64,000 nucleotides of DNA from Synanceia verrucosa (taxonomy: Eukaryota; Chordata; Actinopteri; Perciformes; Synanceiidae), in assembly GCA_029721515.1 (NCBI GenBank), contig CM056559.1, positions 1,737,001-1,801,000 of the forward strand, read 5' to 3'. Under the pieces are notes generated by a model. The model did not search any database and had not been told where the DNA came from. It saw nothing but the letters and a program-made list of their open reading frames with translations. Each line of letters starts with the position of its first letter. Positions within the stretch are counted from its first letter, which is position 1. Positions 36,135 to 48,794 of this stretch are shown piece by piece. A program made the position numbers and the translations under genes.

Positions 36135-36215
36135 TTAAGAAAATACAAATTCTCTGATTTCAGCTTCTTACATATGTTTCCTGGTTTCTAAACAAACAAC
36201 AGATCAATTGACAAC
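36135..36215 (-). repeat. Family D fragment, minus strand
   Basis: 'ctctgatttcagcttcttac', 'gtttcctggtttc' and 'acaacagatcaattgac' are the complement of family D. Confidence 0.65.
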
Positions 36216-37595
36216 AACAAAAACAGTCATCAGTTGAAGCTCTTCCATATTTCTTCCCAACCATGAAGTTTCTCCTAAACCTAACTAAGTGGTTTTGTCT
36301 CCATCTGCTGGTACTGAACTTTAAAACTTGTGTTTAATGATTATATTCAAGCCTTGGCGGGACAAAATGTGACATAGATGATCTTTGGACTGACTTGATC
36401 AATAATATCTCAAGAACAAAATAGAAACATAAAAGTTAAATGAAATTCCAGACCTACAAGGTGATGAGAATGCCTTTTATTTATTGAATAACTTGTTAGC
36501 AGCAGGATTTTCTTTAATTATACTAGAAAAGAACTGAGGCATTGGAGTGAATCCTGCATATCTATTTAAGAGGTATTTTATTTACTGATGAGAGTTTGCA
36601 GCAGTATTATTTCCATTATATGTTATTTTGTATTTTCTTTGAATTGGAAACACTCTTTAAACATTATTGTTTACCACGTACAGTTTTTTTTGTGTGTTTT
36701 CTTCTTTAACTGAGAACAGAACCGTCGCTTCACCACAGAGGGGCTGGGTATTGAACCGACCCCTGAACAATGACTCACCTTCACAGTCTGTTAATTAAAA
36801 CACATGTATGGAGGAAGAGCCTCCCTCTGCGTAACGTCATGCTGGTCAGTCTTCTTCCAGTGGCTGCAGACTGGGAGGACTGGAGGGGAGCGTTGCATGC
36901 TGGGATTGCCCTCCGCTGCCATCGCTAAATATTCGACTGCCTTCCCATCAGCCCTGCTGTTCTCCTCACGGACCAGTGAGTCCGCTGACCGACTCCTCAG
37001 CTGCCGGCGGTGCACAGATGACCTCCATTCAGGAGTGAAATGATGCAAGGATGTGAGTCACCACCTGGTCCAGGTTCTCCTGTTGTTTCTCCTCCTCATG
37101 TTTACGGCACAACTAATCCAGGAACTGCATCGCATCTTTCCGGATTCACCCGTTTGGATGAGTCACAATCAAACCACTCTCTTTGGATTAAAGAAAGATG
37201 TTTTTCAGCTGTGACGGTGGATCAGCAGAAACACGAACATGTGGAAAATGATGAAGTACTCAGGGCCTCTACCTCAGTAAAAGTACCAGTAACAGCAAAA
37301 AAAAAATCTCTTGAATTATAACATAATAATATGAACAATATAATAATCTAATAATGCTCTAGTCCTAACTATTTCTGTACTGGTGCAACAGTACAGCTTT
37401 TACATGATAATAACAATAAGTTATTCTAACTTTCCTTACATTTTGAGGCCAAAACACATCAGTTTAACAGCATGTTGTCGCAAATAAAGTTATCATGTGC
37501 TTTCTATAAAATATTTTAAATAAAAGATTGATATTCATACTAATCTGATGAGTAATTATAACTTATATTTCTTTCCAAAATGCAGTGGAGTTGGA
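36216..37595. other. Unrecognised stretch, CpG-richer at 36.8-37.0 kb
   Basis: 36,795-37,035 has mixed composition with several CpGs and open frames on both strands, but no family that I recognise and no splice support. The rest is AT-rich. Confidence 0.4.
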
Positions 37596-37599
37596 ATAA

Positions 37600-37870
37600 A
37601 AATGTGATGTTGGACTGCAACTGACAATATTTTTATTGTTGATTAATTTGTTGATTATTTCAATTATTTCCTTGTTCAGAAATTGTTACAAAAAGGTGAA
37701 AAATGTGGATCAAATGCCTCAAAGATACTCTGTTTACTGTCAGAGGAAAGAAACCAGGAAAGATTCACATTTTTGAAGCAAAAATCAGAGAATTTAGACT
37801 TTTATTTTCTTAATTTAATGATAGAAAACTAATTGACTGATCTTGTAGAGTAAATCTACTTAGTTACTTT
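37600..37870 (+). repeat. Family D dispersed repeat, nearly complete
   Basis: 'attgttgattaatttgttga', 'gaaaaatgtggatcaaatgc', 'ctcaaagatactctgtttac', 'gaaagaaaccaggaaagatt', 'cagagaatttagacttttat'. One of the two fullest copies in the window. Confidence 0.85.
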
Positions 37871-38730
37871 GTACCATTGTTAAACTGTTTTTATTTTGGC
37901 AACTTGTAGAAAACAAAAGCATTTTAATAATTTGTTGGTGCTTTCAGTGGATGCCTGCAGCACGTTATTTCTTTCCAAACGATGCTTGGAAGTGGTTTAG
38001 CGCTTATGAAATCACCCTTGTAGATCCAGATGAAATTAGAGCTATTTTTTAAAAGGACATGCTGTCGTTGCAAATATGTGCAGTGAGTTGTTGCCTTGGC
38101 GCCCCAATAACATGGTAACAAAACAGGTTCTCCAGGTTCAAGGCTTTATTGGCCCGGAGGGGAGGCTGACCTGCAGCACAGAACAAAAACGCAAGAGAAC
38201 AATAGATATAAAAGACGCCGAACGTGATGCAGGAAGAGCACTGAGCTGGATTACTACAAGTTACAATATCTCACAGTAAATGTGCTTCATAGGCAGATGT
38301 GGGTGATAACTTTACCAGCCTTTTAGAGAATCCCTTAAATTGAAATAATATTTTCTTTAGCTTGGTTCCACATGGTCAGACTTGGCGTCCATCATGACAT
38401 TTATTTGGACCGGTGGAGAATCTGCTGCTTTTCTGCGATCTGGAAATTAATGTTGGTGTCATTGAGCTGAAAGTCTGTGAGGTCCTCTCTGGCAGAGGAT
38501 GCTGGGATACGCTGTTCTTCCCAGACATCTTTGCAGTTTTGGCAGAGTTACCTCGTTGAGGTCACGGCCAGAACGTGACATCATCGTCAGAACCTGAGAA
38601 AACATGGCCGTCTGGTTCTATCTGCGCCTCAGGTGGAATAAACCCGAGGGAACTGGAGCGATGCTAACTTCCTGGTTGACGTTCAAAAATACGTCATCCT
38701 CTGCTCTATGCAGCAGTAGTGAAAGTCATC
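37871..38730. other. Unrecognised stretch
   Basis: No gene or repeat that I can name. Confidence 0.4.
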
Positions 38731-38734
38731 AGTA

Positions 38735-38960
38735 TTTTTTGGCCGTCGCCGTCTTGGTTTTTGACCATCATCATGTTGATTTTGGACCCTCTCCATCTTG
38801 GTTTTCAGTGGTCACCATTTTGGTTTTACCTGTCACCATGTTGTTTTCTTTATCTGTCACCACTGATTATTTGGCTCGCCACCATCCTGGTTTTATACCG
38901 TCTCCATCTTGTTTTTAGACCGTCACAGTTTTGTTTTGGCTGTTTCCATTTTAGTTTTTG
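38735..38960 (-). repeat. Family B tail, minus strand (composite with family C)
   Basis: 'ccgtcttggtttttgaccat', 'ctccatcttggttttcagtg' and 'gtcaccatgttgttttc' are diverged complements of the 'accaagatggtgac' unit, spaced by about 22-32 bases. It adjoins family C on its right, the mirror image of 14.98-15.66 kb. Confidence 0.8.
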
Positions 38961-38964
38961 CAGT

Positions 38965-39205
38965 GAAGTGAAACCACACTGTGAAAGGGTTAAAGTGCCC
39001 TGAAGATAATTCATTAAATGCACATGTATTGAAGAAGACTTGAAAACAGAGACTGAGACCATAAACTCATGCTTATGATGTTTGCTGAGGGAATAAATCA
39101 GAGAGAAGTTGGATCATTTTCTCTCAGACTGATATAGAACCAGAGGAGTCGCCCCCTGCTGGCTGAAGCTGAAGCTTTAAGCCTCTTCCATGTTGTATTT
39201 TTGTT
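38965..39205 (+). repeat. Family C dispersed repeat, plus strand
   Basis: 'acagagactgagaccataaa', 'gagggaataaatcagagaga', 'ctgatatagaaccagaggag' and 'tcgccccctgctggctgaag'. I know this pattern as widespread in fish genomes; its class is not clear to me. Confidence 0.8.
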
Positions 39206-39880
39206 TTTGAAATAGTGGTATTTGATGAAAGGTCTAGAAAAAAAGACTAGATTAACAGTTCAAGTCAAGACAAAATCAAAGAACTGCCTGCTGAATGAGA
39301 GGAGAAGCAGGAAGTCGGTGTCATCTGCTGACTACCAGCTGAACGACTTTCTGAGATGACCTCATGTTGTAAACATGGCCGTGAACACTGAGGCTGTCAT
39401 CGATGGAGAAGAATTTCTGTAAAGACATAACATGTCTTGAGCTTTCACTGAAATCCAACCAAACTGCAGGATGTCCTTATTCCTCGTGTCACCCAAGCAA
39501 ACGGAGTCATCTGTGAGTCACTCTGACCCTGATGAGCTGAAGGTCCACAGCAGAGCCGGCGCCTCAGACATTAACCTCTAAAAAAGCTGAAATATTAATA
39601 TTCCAAAGGTCCAGATGTCATGGAAAGAAGTCAAGCTTCACCTGAGGAACAGCTCAGATTCAATAGTGCACCAGCTAGACATACCTGATCCAAGACCTGC
39701 TCAAACTTTTATTAAGCTGTGAATGAGAAAATGGCCTCAAGTGACATGAAAAAGTTAAAACTGCTGCTTCAGACTACGACACTCCTGCAGCAGTTTCGTC
39801 TCACATGAACAGTGTCTTTTCAAAATAAACCTACAGCATAGGCTCACTTAGTTTGTATCTATCTAATCTCTAATATCTAT
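39206..39880. other. Unrecognised stretch
   Basis: No gene or repeat that I can name. Confidence 0.4.
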
Positions 39881-40270
39881 ATATCTATCCATCCATCCAT
39901 CCCTCAACAAAGACAGCTTTTATCCTTCAACATGACAAATGACCTCCAGAGATGTGGAAAGCATAAAATGTGACCTGAGCCTCAGAGGTTCAACCAACAG
40001 TTCAGTATAAACTAAATAATCTAAACTAAACTAAATTAAACTAAACTTCACTAAACTAAACTGAACTAAATTAAACTAAACTCCACTAAACTAAACTGAA
40101 CTAAAGTAAGTTAAACTTCACTAAACTAAACTGAACTAAACTAAATTAAACTAAACTTAACTAAATTAAACTAAATCAAACTAAACTAAACTAAACTGAA
40201 CTAAATCAAACTGAACTAAATTAAACTAAACTTAACTGAGCTTAACTAAACGAACCTAACTAAACTAAAC
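39881..40270. repeat. (ATCC)n and a (CTAAA)n-type pentamer array
   Basis: (CATC)n at 39,885-39,903. From about 40,010 to 40,270 a chain of ctaaa, ctgaa and attaa pentamers with occasional 'cttcactaaa' runs, about 260 bases. Confidence 0.93.
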
Positions 40271-41084
40271 AGCACTGAACACACAGACAGTTAAATGTCA
40301 GAAACAAACAGCTTGACAGCAGCAACATTATCAGCAGAGCAAAACGCCTGTTGACACACAGCTGTGTCAATTCAAAAATAATCACCTGCTTGTGTTTGTC
40401 TGAGCAGCAGCCATGTAATCTGCATACCTGTATGTCAAAGAAGCAAAGCAAACACTGGGTTCAATACAAAGCACCGCTACTGAAGGTAACAGAGCACTTT
40501 CATTCGTCAATAGTAGTATTAGAGAGTCACTGTGGTTTCACACCATGACCAACCACTCATGTCAAGGTTTGTTAAAAAAAACAAAGAGAAAGAACAAATA
40601 TTGCTCAATTAAAACCTCAGGAGTCTCTAATTAGAAGGTGTTAATTAGCATTAGCAAGATGTGGGAGGTCATTTACTGTTTGTGGGTGCTGCAGCAACAC
40701 ATATATACTGTGTGTATATATACAGTTCACACTTCACCACCACCACACCCCTGTGTTGTGTTAAGCTGCCTGTTTTCCACTCGAGCTGATTGAGAGTGTT
40801 TGATTGATTCAGATCAGTGCAGCCACTCTACTTTATTAACTGGAAAGAGCTGAGTCAGCAAATCACTATTTGTGTAGAGAAGTTAGAGACGTTATATTGT
40901 TCTCTGAAAACTTTGATTCTCTGTTTCTATTCTCGTATTTACTACTTCTGCTCTACATGACCTCCACACTGACCTTTGATGCTCGCAGCAAACACTTGGT
41001 TCAGGTTCTGACACCACTTAAGTCAGGTTTAGAAAATAAATATTAAAACTACAACTAATGATTAACTACTGTGAATATCCAGTG
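40271..41084. other. Unrecognised stretch
   Basis: Unique-looking; a 'tatatactgtgtgtatatata' near-palindrome lies at about 40,702. No gene. Confidence 0.4.
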
Positions 41085-41405
41085 TCCTGGACTACTTAAC
41101 TACTTTATGTGGCTTAGGTAACAAAACTACTTAGCTACAAAAATACTTTAGACAACAAAAGTAAGGTGTACACAACAAAACTACTTAGTAAGATTTAGGC
41201 TGCAAAAATACTTAGGTTTAGACAACAAAACTACTTGGTAAGATTTAGGCTGCAAAAATACTTAGGTTTAGGCTACAACAAAACTAGGTTAAAGAAAAAA
41301 ACTACTTAGGTAGGTTTAAGACACACAGTTACTTAGTTAAGTTTAACTACTTGTTTAGGCTTTGGACACAAACCACTTAGGTTTAGGCAACAAAAGTACT
41401 TAGGT
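41085..41405 (+). repeat. Family A minisatellite, cluster 4
   Basis: 'caacaaaactacttagtaag' and 'atttaggctgcaaaaatact' alternate in pairs (about 41,170 and 41,227), a local dimer form of the family A unit. Confidence 0.88.
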
Positions 41406-43030
41406 CTTTCCATTTTGCTGTTGTAATAACATAAATGTAAATGATATCTTATCACTCTTTTAATTACATATTATATATTTTCTTATTTGTTTGATGTGCG
41501 GCGACTGTTTGTGTTGATGAACCACTGATTACTTTGTAAATATCACATACTGACTATAAACAGAAAGCTGAAAGAGTCTAATGAGTGAGTGAGATCATGA
41601 AAAGAGGATTTTAAAGCTTGAGACAAACAAACAGGGACTTAAAATTGGGATGTCTCTCCTCCTGTAAATCAGCGGCGTAGCCCTTTAAAGTGGCTGTTAG
41701 GTCACATTAGTGTGAACACGTCTTCCTGTCGCTGTGTTCGCCACATGCAGCGTCTGTCTCAGCGTGTTTGTCCAACCACACGTCTTCCTCTATCTGCGTT
41801 TATCCTGAATGTCAAACTGACAAACTGAGTTAGCGTTCCTGCAGAACGATCCGGATCAAATAAAGTGTTGCTGAGCGTTTGTCTCGTCCTCTCAGTCCTC
41901 CATGTTTTCCCTCATGTCTCGCAGCAGGGAATCAGCCTATCAGCAGAGGACTGATGGGGCTGATGATCAATACAAATGGCTCAATGATTACTTGGCCACC
42001 GGCTGAGGATTCTGGCTGACAGACCTGTTGGCCAGCAGTCTGTTTGGCACTGAGGCTTCATCCAATCAACCGTCCTCGCTCACAGAGACGACTGTTGGGT
42101 GATGGAGGCCGGCGTTCTGGACGAGCAACGGTTGCAGTAAACACACGATTAGACAGTTTAAAAAAATTCACACTACATGAACCACATGGATGTGGCAAAA
42201 CTGCTATTTGTGTTTAGTGAAAACAAAACAGCAGCTGATTGTAAAATGAAAGAGAAACAGGAAGTGTCCTGTCACTATAAAAAACAAAATGGCAGATGTA
42301 CGAAGTGGAGTTAGCAGTCAGAAGAGCGATGAAGGAGGAAAATGTGGAGTTTAAAAGAACTCTCATTTAAAATATTTTGGATGTAAGAGAGATAAAGTGG
42401 CAGCACAGGTACTATGAAAGTCATACTAATCACCATAGCAACCTGCAACACAACCACAAAGATCTATAAGAAAAGTTAGCTTAGCGACGCTAACTTTAGC
42501 AAAAGCTAAACTTCTAACATGAAGTCTCGAAGCAACAAAACAATCCAACAGACATGCATTCATCAAAGTTTAGCTTAGCATCATAATTTAAATATTCAAC
42601 AACAACATCATGTTTCCTGATGTCCTGCAGCCTTCATTGATTGATTGATAGATAGTCTGATCTGGATCACACAGCTGACTGGGGTGTGGTTTGTTTGTTT
42701 GTTTGTTTTGTTGTTGAGTTTCTAGTATTCAACATGGATTCCTTGTTCTCAGCACAGGATTATCAGGGTCCATTTACACCATTAACATTATCCAGCAGCA
42801 TTTTATTTTTCACAATAAAATGTGAAATAAATCTGTGGTTAACATGTGTGAAGATATGAAGTATCGACAGAGCAAAATAATATAACAATAAAGTGATAAA
42901 ATGGAGCCCTCTCCTCTCTGGTCATAAAATAAAAATAATAACAAAAAAAAAACTCAGCAGTCATATTTTCAAAGAGTATAATATCATAAAATAAACCAAA
43001 AATAATCAATGACAACATTCATTGCCAACT
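41406..43030. other. Unrecognised stretch
   Basis: Mostly unique-looking; a (GTTT)n run lies at about 42,690-42,711. No gene supported. Confidence 0.4.
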
Positions 43031-43034
43031 ATTT

Positions 43035-43325
43035 TCACAGTCAAGTCCAAATTTATTCATATAGCACAAAACAACCTCAGACGACCAAAGTGCTGTAAAA
43101 TTTTTGTTCAAATTTAGCACGTTTACTTCCATCCCACATTGGATATGAGTGTTCTTGCTACCTATAATAACTTATTTGCATTCTTTTATCTTAACCATTC
43201 ACGTTTTGTTTACTGTTGTTGTAAATTTGCAAAGCACAAAGTGGAGCAGTGATTCTAATTTCATTGTGTTCCCAAGAATAGACAATAAAGGCTTTCTATT
43301 TGATTTGATTGATTGATTGATTTGG
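43035..43325 (+). mobile_element. Retroposon 3' end (non-LTR type) with (GATT)n tail
   Basis: 43,035-43,110 reads 'caaatttattcatatagcac' then 'gaccaaagtgctgtaaaat', and 43,225-43,325 reads 'ttctaatttcattgtgttcc', 'gacaataaaggctttctatt' and (GATT)n. Both are patterns I know from 3' parts of fish non-LTR retroposons; the 'caataaagg' followed by a short tandem tail is typical of such ends. They may be one element or two. No coding part remains. Confidence 0.6.
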
Positions 43326-44360
43326 ATATCCTGGACGCTCCATCATTGGCGTTTAAGGGCAAATAGATTCGTACATCATCTGCAAAACAACGAAAGAGGG
43401 CATTACTCTTTCTAAAAATGGACCAAAATTCAGTATTTATAACCTCTTCCTGTATGAAGGCCGTTCTTCCTCCCATGTAGCATTGTAGCTCAACGCTAAC
43501 CCAACTAGCTCCATAGCCATGAGTTACTGTTCTTCCCATCCACCCCTGTGGTTTCAGACAAAGTGATTAATCGCACACTGATGCAGCCGCTGCAAGACTC
43601 CGAGGCCCACTGACAACCAGACAGGAAATAAGACTCGGCCTCACCCCCCCCCCATCTCTGGAACTGAGAGAAATCTAATTTAGTTTGAAACAAAGAGCTA
43701 CGAGTCGACTCACTGAAACTTGACGGCGTGGTTAAATTTAGCTATCTGAGATTTCAGATCAGATTTTCTGCCACAGACTGAATATTTTCTACGGAATCAA
43801 CCGATCAGTGATAAAAAGAGAAAACACTAAAACATACAGAGCTTAACAAACATTAAAGACACAATGAACATCTTAATAACAAGTAAAAGATGCACATCAG
43901 GTGTGTTTTGGACGCTGCAAACTCATAATGAGAGGAACAAAGGAAACCTCCAGCTGTTCACCACCCAAACACCAGCTCTCACTGTGAAAAGGTCATTTTG
44001 TTGTTCCTAATTCAAATTACTGAGTGAAGAAATGAATAATTATGTAGCCTCCCGCGTCTGCATTTTGTTCCAGGACGGACATGTCGAATATCTCCACCTT
44101 CGCTGAGAAAAGACGACTTTCACAAGCACTCGATATTACTGACGTTACTGAATAGTGACGTTTTTATCTTGTTGACGTAGGTCGGATGAATGCGACCTGG
44201 CCGTTGGATATGTATCGGTTTTAGGACCACATATCGAAGTGGTCTGGGTTGCATTTGGAAAAAACTGGATCTGTGTCGTTCAGACTGTAATTAAAAGATC
44301 AGATACAGGTCACAGGGATGAAAAAATCAGATTTGGGTCACTTCAGGCTGCAGTCTGAAC
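43326..44360. other. Unrecognised stretch
   Basis: A run of 11 C lies at about 43,643-43,653. No gene supported. Confidence 0.4.
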
Positions 44361-44367
44361 GTAGCTG

Positions 44368-44546
44368 TAGTGTAGTGTAGAATAGTATGGTGTAGCTCTG
44401 TAATTTAGTGTAATGCAGTGCAGTATAATATAGTGTAGTGTGGCGTAGTATAGTGCAGTGTAGTGTAGCGTAGCATGGTGTAGTGCAGCGTAGCATGGTG
44501 TAGTGCAGCGTAGCATGGTGTAGTGCAGCGTAGCATGGTGTAGTGC
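44368..44546. repeat. 20-bp minisatellite 'tgtagtgcagcgtagcatgg'
   Basis: Four near-perfect 20-base units at about 44,466-44,546, preceded by shorter 'tagtgtag' and 'tagtgcag' units. Confidence 0.95.
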
Positions 44547-45815
44547 AGACTGGTCCATCTGGCTGGATTTCCGAGGCCTGAACTTTAATTCAGAGCCCAT
44601 TTTCAGTCCATTATTTGAGGCCGCTAGGGACACCAGAACAAATTAGAAGCATCTCTACTCCACTGACTTCATCATTAAAATTAAAACGGCAACATACCTC
44701 ACACACACACACACACTGTGGTTGTGCTGTATACAAATAACACTGTGAACCTGAAAACAGGCATTAAATGTCCCTTTAAACCACTTGACGTCCCCCTGCA
44801 GAGACACACAGGAACACAGACTGACAGTCCATCAGAAAACACTCACAGTCACTGAGGAAACGGCGCCCTGTCAATTCCAATATCACTCGCCCAGTGTGAC
44901 GGCGTTTTAACTGCCGCCACGTTTCGTCCACTCTGCTGATACACCTGTGCGATGGCGTCCAGATGTGTACTTGTGTCTGACCATTCGCACAGCAGGAGGT
45001 CGCCTCTGATTCGGCGGCTAATGTAAGAGGTAAGAGCGGCCGGTCATTTCGTTGATATAGCGACATAGCCCTCACTGTGGCCCAAACAGGATCGATAGAG
45101 GAGAATAGAGGCGACCTGGAGAGCCAGAAAAGAGGAGAGGAAGGGAACAGATGCACTAATATCACAGCCGCAACTCCTCGCCGGTGGTAATCAAAGCCGT
45201 AACGCTGGATAATTACAGCGGTTTCTCTGTAAACAGGACTGACTGAGGGCTGAAGACAATGCCGCTATACGTTTAGACGCTTTCTCTGCTCAAAATGGGA
45301 AAGTGAATTCATTTAAAGGAACAAACTGAGTATTCAAATAAGCCTCAATTCAAATTAGTTTTGAATAAGTGCAGCGGACCACATCCATGTGCATGCATAT
45401 TTAGATAAATGCTTATGTTTGCCCGATCCAGAGTCGCCGCTGAGGCTGGCGGCGGCGTGAAACGAGGAGGAAGTGAGTGTTTTCCTCACGGATCACTGAG
45501 GAGTCAAAAAGAGAGGGAGGCCTGGAAAGGAGTTGAATGGGAGCAGCAGGGAGGGAGGAAACAAAAAGCTTTCAGAGATGAGTGCTGTGTGGAATCAACT
45601 CTTCATCTACCGGACGTCATTCTGCTGCCGAACACTGAAAGACTGCAAGACAACGAGAAGCAGGCAGATTAAAGTGAGGGACTATTGAGATTCATTCATT
45701 CATTCATCAGGACCAGAAATCAGTATGAAAACTATTATTATTTACATCATGTTTTGGTTTCCTACTAGAAGATGTTTACATGCTTCTATGTTCTAAAATC
45801 ATTTTCTCATACTGT
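44547..45815. other. Unique-looking stretch
   Basis: A (CA)n run lies at 44,699-44,716. 44,850-45,230 and 45,370-45,680 are repeat-free with some CpG; open frames exist on each strand but show no family that I know. Possibly conserved non-coding DNA (guess). Confidence 0.4.
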
Positions 45816-45819
45816 CTAA

Positions 45820-46515
45820 ACCTAAGTGGCTTTGTTCCCTCAACCTAAGTGTTTTTATTGCACACACACCTAAGTAGTTTTGTTACCCTAACCCAACAAA
45901 ATAATTCTGTGGCCTAAACCTAACTGTTTTTATTGCCTAAATAAAACTGAATCCTCTTGGATGAGAGGTCTTTAGAGGTCTAGTTTTGTTGCCTAAATGG
46001 TTTTATTGACTAAACCTTGAACTTTACTAAGTAGTTTTGTTGCCTAAACCTGAATGGTTTCGTTGACTAACATAGTTGAGTAGTTTTGTGGCTTTAAACT
46101 TTACTAAGTTGTTGTTTAAACTAAATAGTTTTGCTCTATAAACCTGTTTTTATTGCCTGAAACCTCTCTAAGTGGCTTTGTTGCCTAAACCTCACGCAGC
46201 AGTTTTGTTTCCAAAGCCTAACTTAGTAGGTTTTTTCCCAAAACCTAAGTGGTTTTGTTGTCTAAACCTAAGTAGCTTTATTGCCTGAACCTTAATAAGT
46301 AGTTTTATTGCCTAAACATATCAAGGTGGTTTTATTCCCTAAACCGAAGTGGTTATGTTGCCTAAATGTAGCTGAGAAGTTTTGTTCCCTAAACTTAGTT
46401 AAGTAGTTTTGTTCCCTAAACCTAAGTAGTTATGTGGCTCAAACCTAACTAAGCAGTTTTGGTACCTAACCGTAACCCTAGGCAACACCACTACTTTCTT
46501 AGGTTTAGGAAACCC
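45820..46515 (-). repeat. Family A minisatellite, cluster 5, inverted and longest
   Basis: Complement units such as 'gttttgttgcctaaacct' and 'cctaactaagcagttttg' across almost 700 bases. At its right end the sequence turns to the plus-strand form ('cttaggtttagga' at 46,499), so a small inverted junction is present. Confidence 0.93.
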
Positions 46516-47285
46516 TCATGTCCCTTCTGGGGTTTTGTAGTTTTCAGATGCAGCTGAAATGCAAACAGGAGTGAGTTTTCCTTCCTAATCCACAAAGACG
46601 CAGTGCTTTAGTCATCAGTCCATCACTAAACCTGATTAAACCCTGTTTAAGTGACTGAAACACAGAATAATGAATGTGTATGGTGAGCGTTCACTCCTGC
46701 CTCTGCATGTCCACTAATCTTTTTACCATGCAGAGGGAGATGGAAGCAGCGAGAAGGAAGGAAAATGAAGGAGGGAGGAGAGGAGGGAGGAAAGGAGGGA
46801 GGAAAGGAGGGAGGAGAGAAGGGACTGTTGTGTTGGAGGAATGCAGCAGAGGGATCAGATTTGTCCACATTAACTCATATAAATTAGCATATTAGCTCAT
46901 ACAAATTAGCACTATTTCTGTTATACAGGTGTTAATAATAAATAGATAAATACTGTGAAACGATCAAAACTATTATAAACTATTTATACCAGAAACTGTT
47001 TGAAACCAGAAGTCAAATTTCGGTTCCTCTGTGATGTCACTCATCTACAAGATTTAGACCATTTACTTCCTCTCCACTCTTTCTTCCTCCTTTCCTTTCC
47101 TTTCCTTCACTCCCTCCCTTGGATCCCAGCTGTTGCCTAGCAACTCTGTTCCACTGAAATGCTCTAAAACAGTGTCAGACATGAAGAGAAGAATAAGAGT
47201 TTTTTTTTTTTTAAACATTGAATCTTAGTAGAAATATAAATTACAAGAAAGAACCTGGAGATGAGACTTATAAGAGCTTTTTAAA
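46516..47285. other. Unrecognised stretch with purine tract
   Basis: 46,735-46,825 is (GGAGGGAGGAAA)n-like. Pyrimidine patch at 47,070-47,120. No gene. Confidence 0.5.
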
Positions 47286-47289
47286 AGTG

Positions 47290-47515
47290 TTTACTTTTTA
47301 GGTTTAGGCAGTAAATCTACTTTTTCAGGTTTATCCAACACTTAGCGAGGTTTAGTACTGAAAACTACTTTGTTAGGTTTAGACAAAAAACATTGCTAGG
47401 TTTAGGACATAAAAATATGAGTTAAGTTTAGGCTACAAAACGGCTTAATCAGCTTTCAACAGCAAAACCTTGTTAGGTTTAGGACAAAAAACGAACTAAC
47501 TTTAGGTTACAAATT
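47290..47515 (+). repeat. Family A minisatellite, cluster 6
   Basis: 'ttttaggtttaggcagtaaa', 'gttaggtttagacaaaaaac' and similar units, well diverged. Confidence 0.82.
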
Positions 47516-48794
47516 TACTGAACGACACAAGACAAAAGTGAGATCTTTGTTGTTTTTAAGGGAAAAACAACTTCCAGCTGGTTTTATGAAGGTTTCTGAA
47601 GAGAAAAGAAAAACAGAGTCACGTTCTGATGAGTGTGAAAACATGACGCTCTAATCTGACCTGATCTGAAAATCCTGATCTTGTAGACCTTCAGAAGTCA
47701 GCCTCTTTCTCCTGAGCCCTCATTACTAGATCGTGAGGATTAATTCCTCGCCTCCTTCCTTGTCTCCTTGTATCTCCTCATTCGTCAGCTGCTGTCTGGT
47801 TTTTGTTTCCCTTCATTTTATTTCAGTCGTCTGCTTTTTCAGGTTTTTGCGTCGCCTCACTTTCCAGCCGAGGGGCACATTGGACAGGAAGTCAGCTGTC
47901 TTTGCTTCTTCCTCCTCGTCTTCCTCCATGTTTCCTCCCATTACTTTATCTCCTCACCTCCCTTCACCTGTCCTACCTCCTCCTCATGGCTCTCTACAGC
48001 TCATAAAATACAAAAGGAGACGAAGGACAGGAGGGCTAAATAAAGAGACCAAAATGTATCCAGACGGAAATAAGTTAATAAACACAGAGGTGGTTGGTGG
48101 AGTTTACTAATAATAACAATAATGTTTCTCTGCTGTCAGCCAATGTCCCAGGTGTGATTAAACACACTCATTTTCCTGTTTGTTTCCTCCAATAATCAAA
48201 TGTTTCTCCAAGAAGTAGACTGGGCCTCAGTTCAGTGTCCAGCACAAACATATTAGTGACTAAAAGGAGTGATTCATGTGTCGATGTCGAAAACATGCTC
48301 ATATTTTGTGTCAATATTAAACAATTTTATGACAACATATAAGAAAAACATACCAGTCAGAGTGCATATTTCACAACATTATTATTATTATTACAAATTT
48401 AGTTTAGTGGTATAACAATCAGGAAAACAAGCGAGAAAGTCTTTTCATGTCCTCCAAATCATCATCACTTTAAAAGGCGTACAGTTTGGGTGTTTAGCTT
48501 CACTACTGAGACGTTCGGAGAGTTTCGAAGTTACTGACGTTTTCACGCATTTCGACATGTTCCAACACTTTTGTCACTGCCATTGAAATGTATTGTGGCT
48601 GCTGAGACTCAGCGGTAACGCATCCATCCGCCTCGCTTACCGGACGAACACTGACCTGAAGGTGAAAGTCTTTTTAAGCTAGAATAAGTCACATTATAAT
48701 GGAGTTTGAACATTTCCAACAATTTTCATACCAAAGAAATCTGTCATCTTAAATCAGTTTGTGTCATTTGGTCACCTGTCAAAGCGTCATGGGC
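47516..48794. other. Unrecognised stretch
   Basis: Pyrimidine-rich around 47,740-47,990, which gives long but unconvincing frames. No gene supported. Confidence 0.4.

Noticed and set aside
36730..36762. tRNA-like B box (ggttcaataccc on the minus strand)
   Set aside because: No matching A box or cloverleaf at the right distance; a chance match or an old SINE scrap.
44343..44633. 96-codon minus-strand frame rich in 'LHHATLHYT'
   Set aside because: Product of the 20-base minisatellite.
48600..48665. Stretch 'gactcagcggtaacgcatcc' with a tRNA-like look
   Set aside because: No acceptor stem pairing and no B box at the expected distance.
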